Shown here in pieces: positions 43,336-52,773 of a stretch of 64,000 bases of DNA. Location: contig JBNKWQ010000005.1 in the NCBI GenBank assembly GCA_050299855.1, positions 345,966 to 409,965 on the forward strand, given 5' to 3'. The stretch is from Hahella sp050299855. GTDB lineage: Bacteria > Pseudomonadota > Gammaproteobacteria > Pseudomonadales > Oleiphilaceae. Both the position numbers and the translations under genes were made by a program. Position 1 is the stretch's first letter. Every line of letters starts with the position of its first letter. The notes beneath the pieces are model-generated. The model had not been told where the DNA came from and searched no databases. It worked only from the letters and a program-made list of their open reading frames with translations.

Positions 43336-45930
43336 ATGGCGGATACAGACACCATCAAAATTGAAGGATATACCTTAGATTCTATTCTGGGCCGTGGTGG
43401 TATGTCTGTGGTTTACCTGGCTCATCATACGGGACTGCAACGCCCGGCAGCAATCAAAGTCATGTCCCAGCAGTTTCTGGCGGACCAGACCTTTACAGAC
43501 AGATTTATCCACGAAGCTCGAACGGTCGCTAAGCTGCGTCACCCTAATATTGTGACCGTCTATGACGTCGGTTCGGTGAATGAACTGCCGTTTATGGCCA
43601 TGGAGTACCTTTCAGGTGGTGACCTCAAGAGCAGGATCAAAGAGGGCATTGATCCTGCGACGGCAGTTAAATATTTAAACTGTATTTTAGAAACCCTTTC
43701 TTATGCCCATTCTAAAGGTTGTATTCACCGCGATATTAAACCGGACAATATATTATTTGATGAAAATAATGAGTTGTCCGTTGTTGATTTTGGTGTCGCC
43801 AAGACACTGGCCAGTGATACCTCTATCACCATTGCCGGAAGCATTATCGGAACTCCGAAGTACATGAGCCCGGAGCAAGGCCAGGGCAGGCCGGTGACAG
43901 AGAAATCGGATTTCTATAGTTTAGGCGTGGTCTTTTACGAAATGCTGTTGGGAGTTCCCCCCTACGAAGCGGACTCCTCCGTCTCATTGATGATGCGGCA
44001 TATACATGACCCTATCCCCAAGTTGCCCCGGAAATTTTCAAGCTTCCAGTCACTCATTAATGGGCTGCTGGAGAAGCGACCTGACAAGCGTTTGGCCGAC
44101 ACAACCAAGATAGAGAAAATGGCAAGGAAAGCGCTTGAGCGGTATCAAAAGAAACATCTCGTACAACAGTATTCGAACCCGGCCACTCCTGCCCCGTCCG
44201 AATTAGGCGACGATGACAAAACGGCTATATGGGATGGTCCTTCCCTTCCAGGTGACACTTTGGCCAAGGGTTTTAGTCTCAGGCCAGATAGCAACAGAAA
44301 AGTCGCAATAGGGGCACTTGCAGGTATTGGTCTATTTGGAATTCTAATTTATCTACTTGGCGCTTTTAACGATGAACCAGTATCTGGAAATGATTCACCA
44401 ATCAAGGTGGTATCAAGCAACTTGGAGCCTACAGCCGCAGGCATGAAGAATATAGGCCAAGATAACTCTTCCAACTCAGGGGAGGCTCTAGCGGCCTCTT
44501 CTCCCTCTTCAACTGAATTAAGTTTGTTGGATTTACCGGCAAATCTATCACATCAAGATTTAATAAAAGTTTCACCACCAGAAATTTTCACCGAGGAAGA
44601 ATTACAAGCGATTAGAGAAGAGGAACTAAAAGCTCAAATATCCGCTATCTTGCTGCAGGGCGCATTTGTATTTGAAGTTTCCAGGGCAGCCGTGCCTGAT
44701 GTCTCAAAAGTCATTGAGTTGGTCGATAAGGCAGAGACAATTTTGCCGACTAGTGAAGCCGTTAAAAATGCACAAGCAGATTTGCAGGCTCTAATTAAAC
44801 GTAGGATAACGGAAGAAACCAACTTGCAGAATTTTGATGAAGCAAGGGAGTTTCTGGAATTAGCCAAACAGGCACGAATAAGCAGTGCTGAATTAGACCC
44901 GCTCCTTGAAAATATTAGGCAAGCGTTAGAGCAACAACGCTATACCGCTCTGCAACAGAAAATGTTAAATACCGAGACTTCGTCTGAATGGCAGCAATAT
45001 CTGGGAAGTTTGTCGCTATTCCAAAGCGAAATAGCCGATCATTCATTGTCATCCGAGCTCATCGAAAGCACACGCGAGCGATTTCAGAAACAAGGTAGCG
45101 AGTTGATCCGGCAGAATAACTTGCAACTAGCCGAGCAGTTACTGGGCACTGGAGTGGACATTCCGTTTCTTGCGGAGGAAATTAGCGCTCTTCAGTCTAT
45201 GATCGAAAAATCCAAACAAGCCCAGGCGAAAGCCATCGCGAAGCAAAAGTTAAGTGCCCAGCTAAAGCGCAATATCGAAAAACGACTTTCGCAAAAAAAA
45301 TTTTTTCAACCTAGGGGCGGAGCATACCAATCACTACTTGAATATCGAAAAGCACAGCCCGGGGACGGACGTTACTTCAACAGCGCTATCAGAAGGCTTA
45401 CTTCGGAGGCTAAGAACGAAGCTGTTCAATTGTTCTCAAATGGCCGCACGAAGGAAAGCGATGCCATTATCCGGCAATTGGAACGCCATTTTCCGCAGAA
45501 GGGCACTGAGACCCGGGAGGAAATTGTTTCTCTGAGGGCTGAAATATTAGGCCGGGAAATAGGTCGCTTGTTATACGATGGTTCACCCAGTCTTGAAGAA
45601 ACGACCGCCCTTCTGGAGCGCTATGAAGATTATTCTGCATTGGTGGGTGAAACAGACGCACAATCAATTAACGAGAAGGTTCTGGATAAAATTGCCAATG
45701 ATGTTGAATTCCTGATCTACACCCGGAATATAGAATTGGGGCGCTCAATTCTGAACCAAGGCATTATATTAAGCCCGGAGCACGCACCGTTTAAAAAGCT
45801 GAATGTTAAGTTAGTCCAGTTGGAACTTGCCGAAAACGCACCGTCACCGGAATCTTCGGATGCCCAAAAGTCGCGAGGGTCAAACAATAAGGGTGAACAA
45901 AAAAAACTACCTTCGCTCCCATCGTTTTGA
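43336..45930 (+). CDS. Transmembrane Ser/Thr protein kinase with long helical C-terminus
   Basis: Encodes 864 residues. The kinase domain (about 9-280) has LGRGGMSVVYLA, AIKVM (Lys), CIHRDIKPDN (catalytic), VVDFGVAKT (metal) and GTPKYMSPEQG, a typical PknB/Hanks-type fold. One helix at about 322-344 crosses the membrane. The remaining 500 residues are charged helix, probably a periplasmic coiled coil, unlike the PASTA domains of cell-wall kinases. Kinases of this type regulate T6SS in some bacteria, but no T6SS genes are near. Its last codons abut a decayed gene fragment. Confidence 0.9.
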   Translation: MADTDTIKIEGYTLDSILGRGGMSVVYLAHHTGLQRPAAIKVMSQQFLADQTFTDRFIHEARTVAKLRHPNIVTVYDVGSVNELPFMAMEYLSGGDLKSRIKEGIDPATAVKYLNCILETLSYAHSKGCIHRDIKPDNILFDENNELSVVDFGVAKTLASDTSITIAGSIIGTPKYMSPEQGQGRPVTEKSDFYSLGVVFYEMLLGVPPYEADSSVSLMMRHIHDPIPKLPRKFSSFQSLINGLLEKRPDKRLADTTKIEKMARKALERYQKKHLVQQYSNPATPAPSELGDDDKTAIWDGPSLPGDTLAKGFSLRPDSNRKVAIGALAGIGLFGILIYLLGAFNDEPVSGNDSPIKVVSSNLEPTAAGMKNIGQDNSSNSGEALAASSPSSTELSLLDLPANLSHQDLIKVSPPEIFTEEELQAIREEELKAQISAILLQGAFVFEVSRAAVPDVSKVIELVDKAETILPTSEAVKNAQADLQALIKRRITEETNLQNFDEAREFLELAKQARISSAELDPLLENIRQALEQQRYTALQQKMLNTETSSEWQQYLGSLSLFQSEIADHSLSSELIESTRERFQKQGSELIRQNNLQLAEQLLGTGVDIPFLAEEISALQSMIEKSKQAQAKAIAKQKLSAQLKRNIEKRLSQKKFFQPRGGAYQSLLEYRKAQPGDGRYFNSAIRRLTSEAKNEAVQLFSNGRTKESDAIIRQLERHFPQKGTETREEIVSLRAEILGREIGRLLYDGSPSLEETTALLERYEDYSALVGETDAQSINEKVLDKIANDVEFLIYTRNIELGRSILNQGIILSPEHAPFKKLNVKLVQLELAENAPSPESSDAQKSRGSNNKGEQKKLPSLPSF

Positions 45931-46138
45931 TTGGCTTTGGCCCAAAGATCGTCATAGGTATCAATAAAGGTCACTTCTACATGGACGTGATAGCGTTTTT
46001 CAAATTCTTCCACCAAATCAGGGTCCGCATAACCCGCCAGGTCAGGATACGTAACTTGGAGTCTGGTTGAGGATTGGAGCAGGCAGATAACAAAACAAAT
46101 AGAAAGAATGGCAGAAAATACAATCGATTGATCAACAT
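45931..46138 (-). pseudogene. N-terminal remnant of a polyamine-type binding lipoprotein
   Basis: A lipoprotein signal (MLINRLYFLPFFLFVLLSAC) leads to KLRILTW, then the frame shifts by one base (CCG to CG near 46036) and continues as YADPDLVEEFEKRYHVHV and TFIDTYDDLWAKANQ, the N-terminus of an extracellular solute-binding protein of the PotD type. The match stops at the end of the kinase gene, 45930. The rest of the gene has been deleted. The fragment is convergent with the kinase. Confidence 0.75.
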
Positions 46139-46217
46139 GTGCGGTATCACCCCCTTTTGGAAATTCCAGTAACCTGACAGGATCTTATATAGGTTAACTG
46201 TGTCGGTTGTGTGGGTG

Positions 46218-46469
46218 TTAAGCCGGAGTTTCATCGGACTGCGTTGCTGTTGGCAGACTTTCCGGGGTCTCAAACCTGATTTCAGTTTGACCTATCACCA
46301 GCAGCATCGGCGGCTGTTTTTCTGAGGATTCAGGTTGCAGTAAGTGTTTGAGGCGTCGCAGCACATCATGGACAAATGTTGTTTTACCAACGCCACGATA
46401 ACCGGTTATCAGAAAGGCGCCACCGTCAGAAAGATACAGCTCAATAAGTGAACCGGGTTTGGCGCGCTC
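46218..46469 (-). pseudogene. Remnant of a P-loop ATPase gene
   Basis: Read leftward after a stop at 46470-46472, the frame gives KPGSLIELYLSDGGAFLITG then YRGVGKTTFVHDVLRRLKHL, with a Walker A motif GYRGVGKTT, and ends at 46218 without a Walker B. There is no start codon before the P-loop. It is a decayed internal piece of an AAA/STAND-type ATPase. Its neighbours are also remnants, so the 45.9-46.5 kb interval is a small gene graveyard. Confidence 0.6.
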
Positions 46470-46658
46470 CTAATGCATTGATAAATTAAGGATCGTCTCT
46501 CTCAGTTAGCAAGGCTAAAACATAGTGGGGCAGGAGGACTAAAAGAGTTAAAAGAGTGACTGGAATCACAGGTGTGGCAGTCGGGGAGTCGGGACAGTCT
46601 GATGAGAGAGCGATGTCCGCGATAGCTGATCACGGACATCAAATATGGTGTTTGGGTG

Positions 46659-46874
46659 CTATTTGCAGAAGTGCTCTACATCCAGTTCCAGGCGTTCGAT
46701 TTTGTCTTTGATTTTACGCATTTCAGAGATCTTGTAGCCGTTACGCTCTTTCTGGCGCTTTTTGAGTTTTTCCCGCTCCAGGCTATGTTTCACGCGTTCA
46801 CATTGGTCAGAACCCGCAGCATGGGTTGGAAGGCTGATTGACAGGGTCAGTAAAATAGCGATCGCTACTTTCAT
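46659..46874 (-). CDS. Small exported helical protein
   Basis: Encodes 71 residues. A clear signal peptide (KVAIAILLTLSISLPTHA, cleaved after AHA-like HAA) precedes a mature part of 50 residues, highly charged and helical (REKLKKRQKERNGYKISEMR) with a Cys near each end. AGGAG precedes the start. It recalls small DUF1090-like periplasmic proteins, but the match is loose. The gene stands alone. Confidence 0.65.
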   Translation of the reverse strand: MKVAIAILLTLSISLPTHAAGSDQCERVKHSLEREKLKKRQKERNGYKISEMRKIKDKIERLELDVEHFCK

Positions 46875-46981
46875 GGTGCACTCCTTTGCATCTATGGTTT
46901 TGAAAGAAGAGGCAGTTTATTGAGCCAGATCCCGATATGTCAAACGACAGGTTGGCATTTTTACCGGGGCCTCTTCTTTAA

Positions 46982-47155
46982 CTATCTCGCGAATCGATGA
47001 ACCCGTGATTTGACTGCACTAATAAAAGCCTCGGAACGCAGGTATTTACCGCGTTTTAAGTAGTAGTCCAGATCGATACACCCCAGCTCATCTCTGACAA
47101 TAGTCGGGCTGTCGTGGTATTTGCACTTCGGTAACTGAGTTTGTTGGATACACAT
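46982..47155 (-). CDS. Very small protein of 57 residues, divergent from LysR gene
   Basis: An ATG at 47155, with CAGGAG ten bases upstream, opens a frame of 57 codons to TAG at 46982-46984. The product reads MCIQQTQLPKCKYHDSPTI, followed by a segment with IDLDYYLKRGKYLRSEAF. That Asp-Tyr-Tyr ... Leu-Arg-Ser-Glu-Ala-Phe pattern recalls short DUF1127- or RSP_7527-like proteins, which is a weak hint. The gene is divergent from the LysR gene at 47273, a usual arrangement for regulator and target. Confidence 0.55.
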   Translation of the reverse strand: MCIQQTQLPKCKYHDSPTIVRDELGCIDLDYYLKRGKYLRSEAFISAVKSRVHRFAR

Positions 47156-47272
47156 GGCCTGAGTACTCCTGATTAGGCAAGTTGATGTTTTGTGAATTTG
47201 CGGTTGTGCTTAATATATCTCCGTGGTTAAATAATTAAAATCGAATTAAATTAATACAAAGGTTCAAATAAA

Positions 47273-48133
47273 ATGATCTTTGGTGCAGATCTGTCGACTG
47301 AGTTGCTCTTCAGTTTTATCAGTGTGGTTGAAAATGGCGGGATCAATCGGACTGCGGAGCGATTGCATAAGACTCAGTCTGCCGTGAGTATGCAAATGCA
47401 GCGCCTCGAAGAAAAAGTAGGGCAAAAACTGTTTTTACAGGAGGGTCGCCGCAAACGTCTGACACCGGCCGGTGAAACCATGCTTGTCTATGCCCGGCGC
47501 ATGCTGGATCTGCAAAATGAGGCGTTAAGAGCCCTGCAAGGCGTTGCCCTTGAAGGTGAACTTCGCATAGGTATGTCTCACTCTCTGGCGGAGAGCAATC
47601 TCACTAAAGAGTTGGCTCTGTTTGCCAAGCAATATCCGAAGATTTTACTGACGGTGAATAGTGCAGATAGCTCCGACTTGGTAACAGCCTTTGGTCAAGG
47701 TGATTATGACTATGTTATCTATGTGCAGAAGGATAAGGGTGGCAAGGGGCAATTATTGCGGTCGTATCCTGTCCACTGGCATGCTGGACCTGATTTCACT
47801 TTTCAACCTGGTGAGATGCTCCCCATTGTCAGTTTTAACACCCGCTGTGTATTTCGGACGATTGGGGCAGAGGCGTTAAGGCAGGCCGGTCTACTTTGGC
47901 GTGACGTATATCGTTCCAACAGCCTCTCTGCGTTGATGGGAGCGGTTGAGGGAGGTTTGGGTATTACGGCGCGAACAGCACATGCGGCGAGAGGGAAAAC
48001 CAGAATTCTGGGTGTTGACGATGGACTACCGGCACTGCCGGATATCCATGTGGTATATCAATGCCAGCCGGCGTCTATGTTGGCGGAATTGTTTGCTGAG
48101 TGGTTAAGCAGTCGTCTCCCTACCGTGGGTTAG
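47273..48133 (+). CDS. LysR-family transcriptional regulator
   Basis: Encodes 286 residues. The N-terminal helix-turn-helix is NRTAERLHKTQSAVSMQMQR; the effector domain runs from about residue 90, with LRIGMSHSLAES. It should bind a T-N11-A site in the 117-base space shared with the small gene at 46982. The inducer is unknown. There is no good ribosome binding site, but the start coincides with the conserved beginning. Confidence 0.9.
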   Translation: MIFGADLSTELLFSFISVVENGGINRTAERLHKTQSAVSMQMQRLEEKVGQKLFLQEGRRKRLTPAGETMLVYARRMLDLQNEALRALQGVALEGELRIGMSHSLAESNLTKELALFAKQYPKILLTVNSADSSDLVTAFGQGDYDYVIYVQKDKGGKGQLLRSYPVHWHAGPDFTFQPGEMLPIVSFNTRCVFRTIGAEALRQAGLLWRDVYRSNSLSALMGAVEGGLGITARTAHAARGKTRILGVDDGLPALPDIHVVYQCQPASMLAELFAEWLSSRLPTVG

Positions 48134-48384
48134 CGCTTGCCAACCAACTGTTCTCGCCAATCATCCAACTGTTATTGACGGGCGTTTGAGGCAGTGAGGG
48201 CGAAGTTGCGAAATGCTATCACATAGTAAAGTTTGTCTTCGTAGCAGTTTTTTTACTTAGGTTTCAAAAAGCCATTAGCTAGTACTCAGTCAGGGAAATT
48301 AAGGCAGCTCAGCCGGCTAGGAAGTTAACCGGGAGCTGCCTTTTAAACGACATTGATAGGGAAAGTTACAGGTGACGGGGAGGG

Positions 48385-49377
48385 TTAAAGCTTAACGATT
48401 AACTTGCCTTCGTTGCCACCGGTGAACAACAGGTTGATACCGTCGATCGCGCTTTCCAGGCCTTCGAGAATATGGCTGCGATACTTGATCTTTCCTGCCA
48501 TCAGATAGCCGCCCACTTTCTGTGACAATTCGCCAAAGCGGTGCATCTGATCCGGCATGGCGAAGCCTTGAATGTTCAGGCGTTTTTTCACGATGTTGAT
48601 CCAGCTTGGACCCAGTGCAGGAGTCGCTGTGTTGTAATCTGAAATAACTCCACACACTACAATGCGTCCGAAGGTGTTCATATTGGCGAATGCCGCATGC
48701 TGGATGGGGCCGCCGGTGTTTTCAAAGTAGATGTCAACACCGTCTGGAGCTGCAGCCTTCACAGCAGCCTCCAGATCGTCGGTTTTATAATTGATGGCTG
48801 CATCGAAGCCCAGTTCTTCAGTCAACCAACGGCATTTTTCGTCTGAGCCGGCTACGCCAATAACCCGTAGTCCTTCGGCTTTGGCGATTTGACCGACAAT
48901 GGTTCCAACCGATCCTGCCGCACCGGAAACCAGTAAAGTTTCACCCGCATGGGGCTTGGCCAGTTCCATAAATCCGTGATAAGCAGTGACGCCCGGCAGT
49001 GCCAGCACTGAAAGAATCGCTTCCGCAGGAAGTTCCTTCGGCATCACTGAAACCCCCTGGCCGTTGCTGACCAGATATTCCGTCCATCCCATCATCCCCG
49101 CGACTTTTGTCCCAACAGGGAAGTTGTCGTTTTGGGATTCCACCACTTCACCCACGCCACTGGAACGCATGATATCTCCCAGGGCAACTGGGGCGATGTA
49201 GCTGTCGGTGGCCGCGCTCATCCATCCGCGCATGGCAGGGTCCAGGGACATATGGGTCTGCTTGATCAGGAACTGGCCCGGCTCCAGGGCAGGTGTGCTC
49301 AGCTCCACCAGTTCGAAATTGTCTGCCTGGATGCTGGTTTCAGGTCTTTTGACTAATTTAACGGCTTTGTAATTCAT
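48385..49377 (-). CDS. NADP-dependent zinc-free alcohol/prostaglandin-type reductase (MDR family)
   Basis: Encodes 330 residues. LDPAMRGWMSAATDSYIAP, then the cofactor motif VSGAAGSVGTIVGQIAKAEG and FENTGGPIQHAAFANM identify the curcumin/prostaglandin reductase group of the medium-chain family. No structural zinc Cys cluster is present, as is usual here. It reduces enones using NADPH. It is divergent from a LysR gene at 49552, which is probably its regulator. Confidence 0.92.
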   Translation of the reverse strand: MNYKAVKLVKRPETSIQADNFELVELSTPALEPGQFLIKQTHMSLDPAMRGWMSAATDSYIAPVALGDIMRSSGVGEVVESQNDNFPVGTKVAGMMGWTEYLVSNGQGVSVMPKELPAEAILSVLALPGVTAYHGFMELAKPHAGETLLVSGAAGSVGTIVGQIAKAEGLRVIGVAGSDEKCRWLTEELGFDAAINYKTDDLEAAVKAAAPDGVDIYFENTGGPIQHAAFANMNTFGRIVVCGVISDYNTATPALGPSWINIVKKRLNIQGFAMPDQMHRFGELSQKVGGYLMAGKIKYRSHILEGLESAIDGINLLFTGGNEGKLIVKL

Positions 49378-49551
49378 TGCTGTTCCTCGACGCTCGTCGG
49401 TTTGAGTGATTTCAATGATGCCATTTTATTTTTGCGCTAATGAAAGATAAATATGGTAAAACTCAAATTACTTTTGCTTTAATTGCAAAAGTGGTGATGC
49501 TATACACATCCCTTATATACCCTTGTATACACAGCATTCAGGAATTGGCAG

Positions 49552-50466
49552 ATGGATAAACTACGAGCCCTGCGATTTTTCGATCATGTCGGGAATTCCG
49601 GCAGCTTTAGTGACACCGCACGCTTTTTTGACATTCCCGTGTCCAGTGTGACACGGCAGATCCAGGCGCTGGAAGAGGAACTTGGCGCGCGTCTGCTGCA
49701 TCGAACCACTCGTATGGTGAGGTTAACGGAAATTGGTGAAATATACCTGCAACATTGTCGCCAGATTCTTGCGGGTCTGGATAATGCGGATGAGCTGATT
49801 GCCAACTACAACCGTAAACCGTCAGGGACACTGCGCATCAGCTGCAGTTTGTCATACGGGGAAAACAGCATTGTCCCTGTCTTGCCGGAATTCGAAGAGC
49901 TTTATCCCGATATCCTGATTGATCTTGACCTCACCGATCGGGTCGTCGATATCATGCGTGATACAGTCGATATCGCCATTCGTGCTGGGCAGGTCCCGGA
50001 TGAGCGGATCGTGGCTAAGCATATTGACGACAACGGCTTCTCCCTGGTGGCCTCCGCGTCTTACGAGCAACGCTACGGCCTGCCGACGAGCGTGGAGGAC
50101 CTGGCGAATCATCGCGCAGTGCTGTTCCGTACTCCTGATCAGGTGCTCTATTGGCAGGTTCATATCGGCGGGCGCTGGCAGCAGGTACAAATACATCCTG
50201 CCGTGATTACCAACAGCGCAAGGGTGCTGAGGCAATGGGCGTTAGAAGGCAAAGGGCTGGGACTCATGCCGAACTGGGCGCTGAGGACAGAATCCTTCAG
50301 GCAGCAGTTCCGGGTTCTCAGCCTGGATTATCCAGTGCATGTTAGCCGGGCACCGAATCTGGGAATATTCCTGCTCTATCAGCGGCCCAAATACGCTGTG
50401 CCGAAAATCAAGGCGGCGGTGGATTTTTTGGTGTCGAAGCTGGGACAGACCCTGGCACAAGGTTAG
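49552..50466 (+). CDS. LysR-family transcriptional regulator
   Basis: Encodes 304 residues. The N-terminal segment SFSDTARFFDIPVSSVTRQI is the helix-turn-helix, and LRISCSLSYGENSIVPVLPE begins the effector domain. Placed divergently from the MDR reductase gene, with a 174-base intergenic space that should hold its operator. The N-terminus MDKLRALRFFDHVGNSGSF is typical of the AaeR/DmlR-like group. Confidence 0.93.
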   Translation: MDKLRALRFFDHVGNSGSFSDTARFFDIPVSSVTRQIQALEEELGARLLHRTTRMVRLTEIGEIYLQHCRQILAGLDNADELIANYNRKPSGTLRISCSLSYGENSIVPVLPEFEELYPDILIDLDLTDRVVDIMRDTVDIAIRAGQVPDERIVAKHIDDNGFSLVASASYEQRYGLPTSVEDLANHRAVLFRTPDQVLYWQVHIGGRWQQVQIHPAVITNSARVLRQWALEGKGLGLMPNWALRTESFRQQFRVLSLDYPVHVSRAPNLGIFLLYQRPKYAVPKIKAAVDFLVSKLGQTLAQG

Positions 50467-50473
50467 CTCTGTT

Positions 50474-51517
50474 TTAATTAGTGCCTGGCGATGAATCAGC
50501 CAAACCTACCCAGTGAAATTTGCGTCTATAGGCTCGGGGTGTCATTCCCGTCAGACGCTTAAACAGGCGGCGGAAGAAGGCCGGGTCTTCATAGCCCACC
50601 TGCCAGCTAATCTCATCCACAGCGGTGTCGGCAGATTCCAGACACTGCTTGGCATACTCAATTCTGAGGTGCTGTAAATACTGCACGGGGCTCAGTCCGG
50701 TAGCTTGATGGAAGCGACGGCTGAAGGTACGTGGTGCCAGTCCCGAGAGCTGTTGTACCTCTTCAATAGGGTGAGTCTGGGTGCTGTGGTTTTTCAGCCA
50801 TTGTTGGGCACTGACAATAACTGTGTCGCCATGGGCCAGATTCTCCTGAAAAATAATGTAGGGAGCCTGCCCCTCACTATGGGGGGTAAGCAGAAAGAAC
50901 TTGGCAATCGTTTGCGCCGCCTGGGGACTGACATAGTGGGATATCAGAAATATCAGCAAGTCATGCCATGCGGCTGAAGCTCCAGACATCAGAATGCGGT
51001 TGGACTCACCCGTCGTGATTAATACCTTATTGATATTCAGCTGTACTTCCGGAAATTTCTGCCGGAATAACCCCTCGAACGCCCAATGCTGGGTTGCCTC
51101 GTAACCATTCAACAACCCTGTTTCGGCGAGCAGCATAGCGCCTGTGCAGGCAGAGCACAGCAAAGTATTCTGGCGATGCATCTGCAGCAGCCATTGGGTC
51201 AGATCAGGATAGGGGTCATCAGGCCAGTCGGGATCCAGAAGGTAGAGGGAGGGAATGATGACAATATCCGTCTGCTCAACCTCGCTTAGCCGCCGCTGTA
51301 CGGGCAAAGGCAAACCCATCACATTCTGGAAGGCGGAACCCTGTGCTTGCAGACGCTGCCACAGGCTGTCCGGCATGACGACATCGGCTTTGAATGAAAT
51401 GGTGCCCGGCACCATGTGCGAGAAGGCATTAAAAACGCCGTGCATACCCGCGAGGGCAGACACATCAACTTCAGGCGTGGCAATCAGGCTGATATGAATG
51501 GGGGCATTGGTCGGCAT
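50474..51517 (-). CDS. GlxA-family AraC-type regulator with DJ-1/PfpI domain
   Basis: Encodes 347 residues from the ATG at 51517, preceded by a strong GGAGGGAGGAA. The N-terminal two thirds are a class I glutamine-amidotransferase-like fold (TDIVIIPSLYLL, LLCSACTGAMLLAETGLLNG). The C-terminal part has two AraC helix-turn-helices: VQQLSGLAPRTFSRRFHQAT and EISWQVGYEDPAFFRRLFKR. It probably controls the divergent methyltransferase gene at 51664. The ligand is unknown. Confidence 0.93.
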   Translation of the reverse strand: MPTNAPIHISLIATPEVDVSALAGMHGVFNAFSHMVPGTISFKADVVMPDSLWQRLQAQGSAFQNVMGLPLPVQRRLSEVEQTDIVIIPSLYLLDPDWPDDPYPDLTQWLLQMHRQNTLLCSACTGAMLLAETGLLNGYEATQHWAFEGLFRQKFPEVQLNINKVLITTGESNRILMSGASAAWHDLLIFLISHYVSPQAAQTIAKFFLLTPHSEGQAPYIIFQENLAHGDTVIVSAQQWLKNHSTQTHPIEEVQQLSGLAPRTFSRRFHQATGLSPVQYLQHLRIEYAKQCLESADTAVDEISWQVGYEDPAFFRRLFKRLTGMTPRAYRRKFHWVGLADSSPGTN

Positions 51518-51663
51518 TTCCTCCCTCCTTGGTGGCTGAAAAGCCTCGGTTTCGACCATTTTGCCTCTTACCAAAACCCAACTCAAGTTCCATCTTTTAA
51601 GCCATGTATAAGACGCTGTTTAGCCAGTTGAACGTCATTGGATTGATAAGGAGGAGGTGCGTT

Positions 51664-52509
51664 ATGAACCAATTATTATCTGCAAGAATCCAGCCGCAAT
51701 CTGAGAATTCGTCGTCAGCCAGTCCCGCTGAAATATATGACAGCCAATTTGTGCCTGCATTGTTTCAACAATGGGGTGGAACTGTTGCCGGGGCGGCGAA
51801 AGTCAGACTGGGTCAGCAGGTGTTGGATGTTGCCTGCGGTACCGGCGCATTGATGGGAGCCGTCGCCAGTCTGGTGGGTGACCAGGGAAAAGTGACGGGG
51901 CTTGATATCAATCCGGAAATGCTGGCAGTTGCCAGAAGAAAATTTCCTCAAATGGTATTTCAACAAGGAGATGCCCATGAGCTTCCATTTGCCGATCACA
52001 GTTTTGATGCAGTGGTGAGTCAGTTCGGATTTATGTTCTTTGAAAATCAGGTCAAGGCATTGCAGAACATGGTGCGGGTGTTAAAGCCGGGAGGTCATCT
52101 GGCTGTTGCTGTCTGCGATGCGCTGGACCATTCACCGGGGTATGCGGTGCTGTCGGAACTGCTGCATCGTCTGTTTGGCGAATCAGTCGCCCAGTCCTTC
52201 AGGGCACCATTTACCAGTGGTGACCGGGACAAATTGTTGAGCTGCGCTAAAGAGGCTGATCCGACAGGTTCGCTGTTTGCCGAGGTTAATGTTGCGCGCC
52301 ATGATGGTTGGGTGCAGTTCCCTTCCATTGCCGCGCTGGTGTCCACGGAAAGGGCCTGTGTCTGGACCCTTGGTGGTTTGTTGGACGATGCCCAGTTTGA
52401 ACAACTGGCCTCAGCGGCAGAGGAATCTCTCAGGCCGTTCAGGAACGAGGACGGCAGCGTCCGTTTTGTTATGCCGTTACTCTTGCTGACGCTGACCAAA
52501 TTAGTCTGA
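51664..52509 (+). CDS. Class I SAM-dependent methyltransferase, UbiE-like
   Basis: Encodes 281 residues from the ATG at 51664, which has GGAGGAGG upstream. Motif I is VLDVACGTGALMGAVA, followed by VTGLDINPEMLAVA, GDAHELPFADHSFDAVVSQF and MVRVLKPGGHLAVAV. The substrate is unknown. Divergent from the GlxA-type regulator, so the pair is likely a regulator and its target. C-terminal length exceeds minimal UbiE by a helical segment. Confidence 0.88.
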   Translation: MNQLLSARIQPQSENSSSASPAEIYDSQFVPALFQQWGGTVAGAAKVRLGQQVLDVACGTGALMGAVASLVGDQGKVTGLDINPEMLAVARRKFPQMVFQQGDAHELPFADHSFDAVVSQFGFMFFENQVKALQNMVRVLKPGGHLAVAVCDALDHSPGYAVLSELLHRLFGESVAQSFRAPFTSGDRDKLLSCAKEADPTGSLFAEVNVARHDGWVQFPSIAALVSTERACVWTLGGLLDDAQFEQLASAAEESLRPFRNEDGSVRFVMPLLLLTLTKLV

Positions 52510-52608
52510 GCCGTTTTCAGCCAAAATCTGTGGAGCAGATCTGGGTTAAAGGGCGCTTAACACACCCGAACATCGGCTAATGAGATGGCGCACATGAGTC
52601 ACTAATAT

Positions 52609-52665
52609 GACATAGATGTGACGTGATGACTTAGATGTGACGTGATGACATAGATGTGACGTGAA
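52609..52665. repeat. Tandem repeat, 19-bp unit, three copies
   Basis: Units 52609-52627, 52628-52646 and 52647-52665, consensus GACATAGATGTGACGTGAT, with a single difference in the second and one at the end of the third. It lies between the methyltransferase gene (rightward) and the Hsp20 gene (leftward, ends 52774). A unit of 19 bp is also seen at 24.5 kb, with a different sequence. Confidence 0.9.
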
Positions 52666-52773
52666 AGCTGCCGGATTTTGTCCGACGATAAGAGGTTTCG
52701 TCAATACAGAAAGGGTGAACGGCGGGGCAGGTCATCTGTACCTGCCCTGCGGAGCTATAGCAAGAGTGGATCT

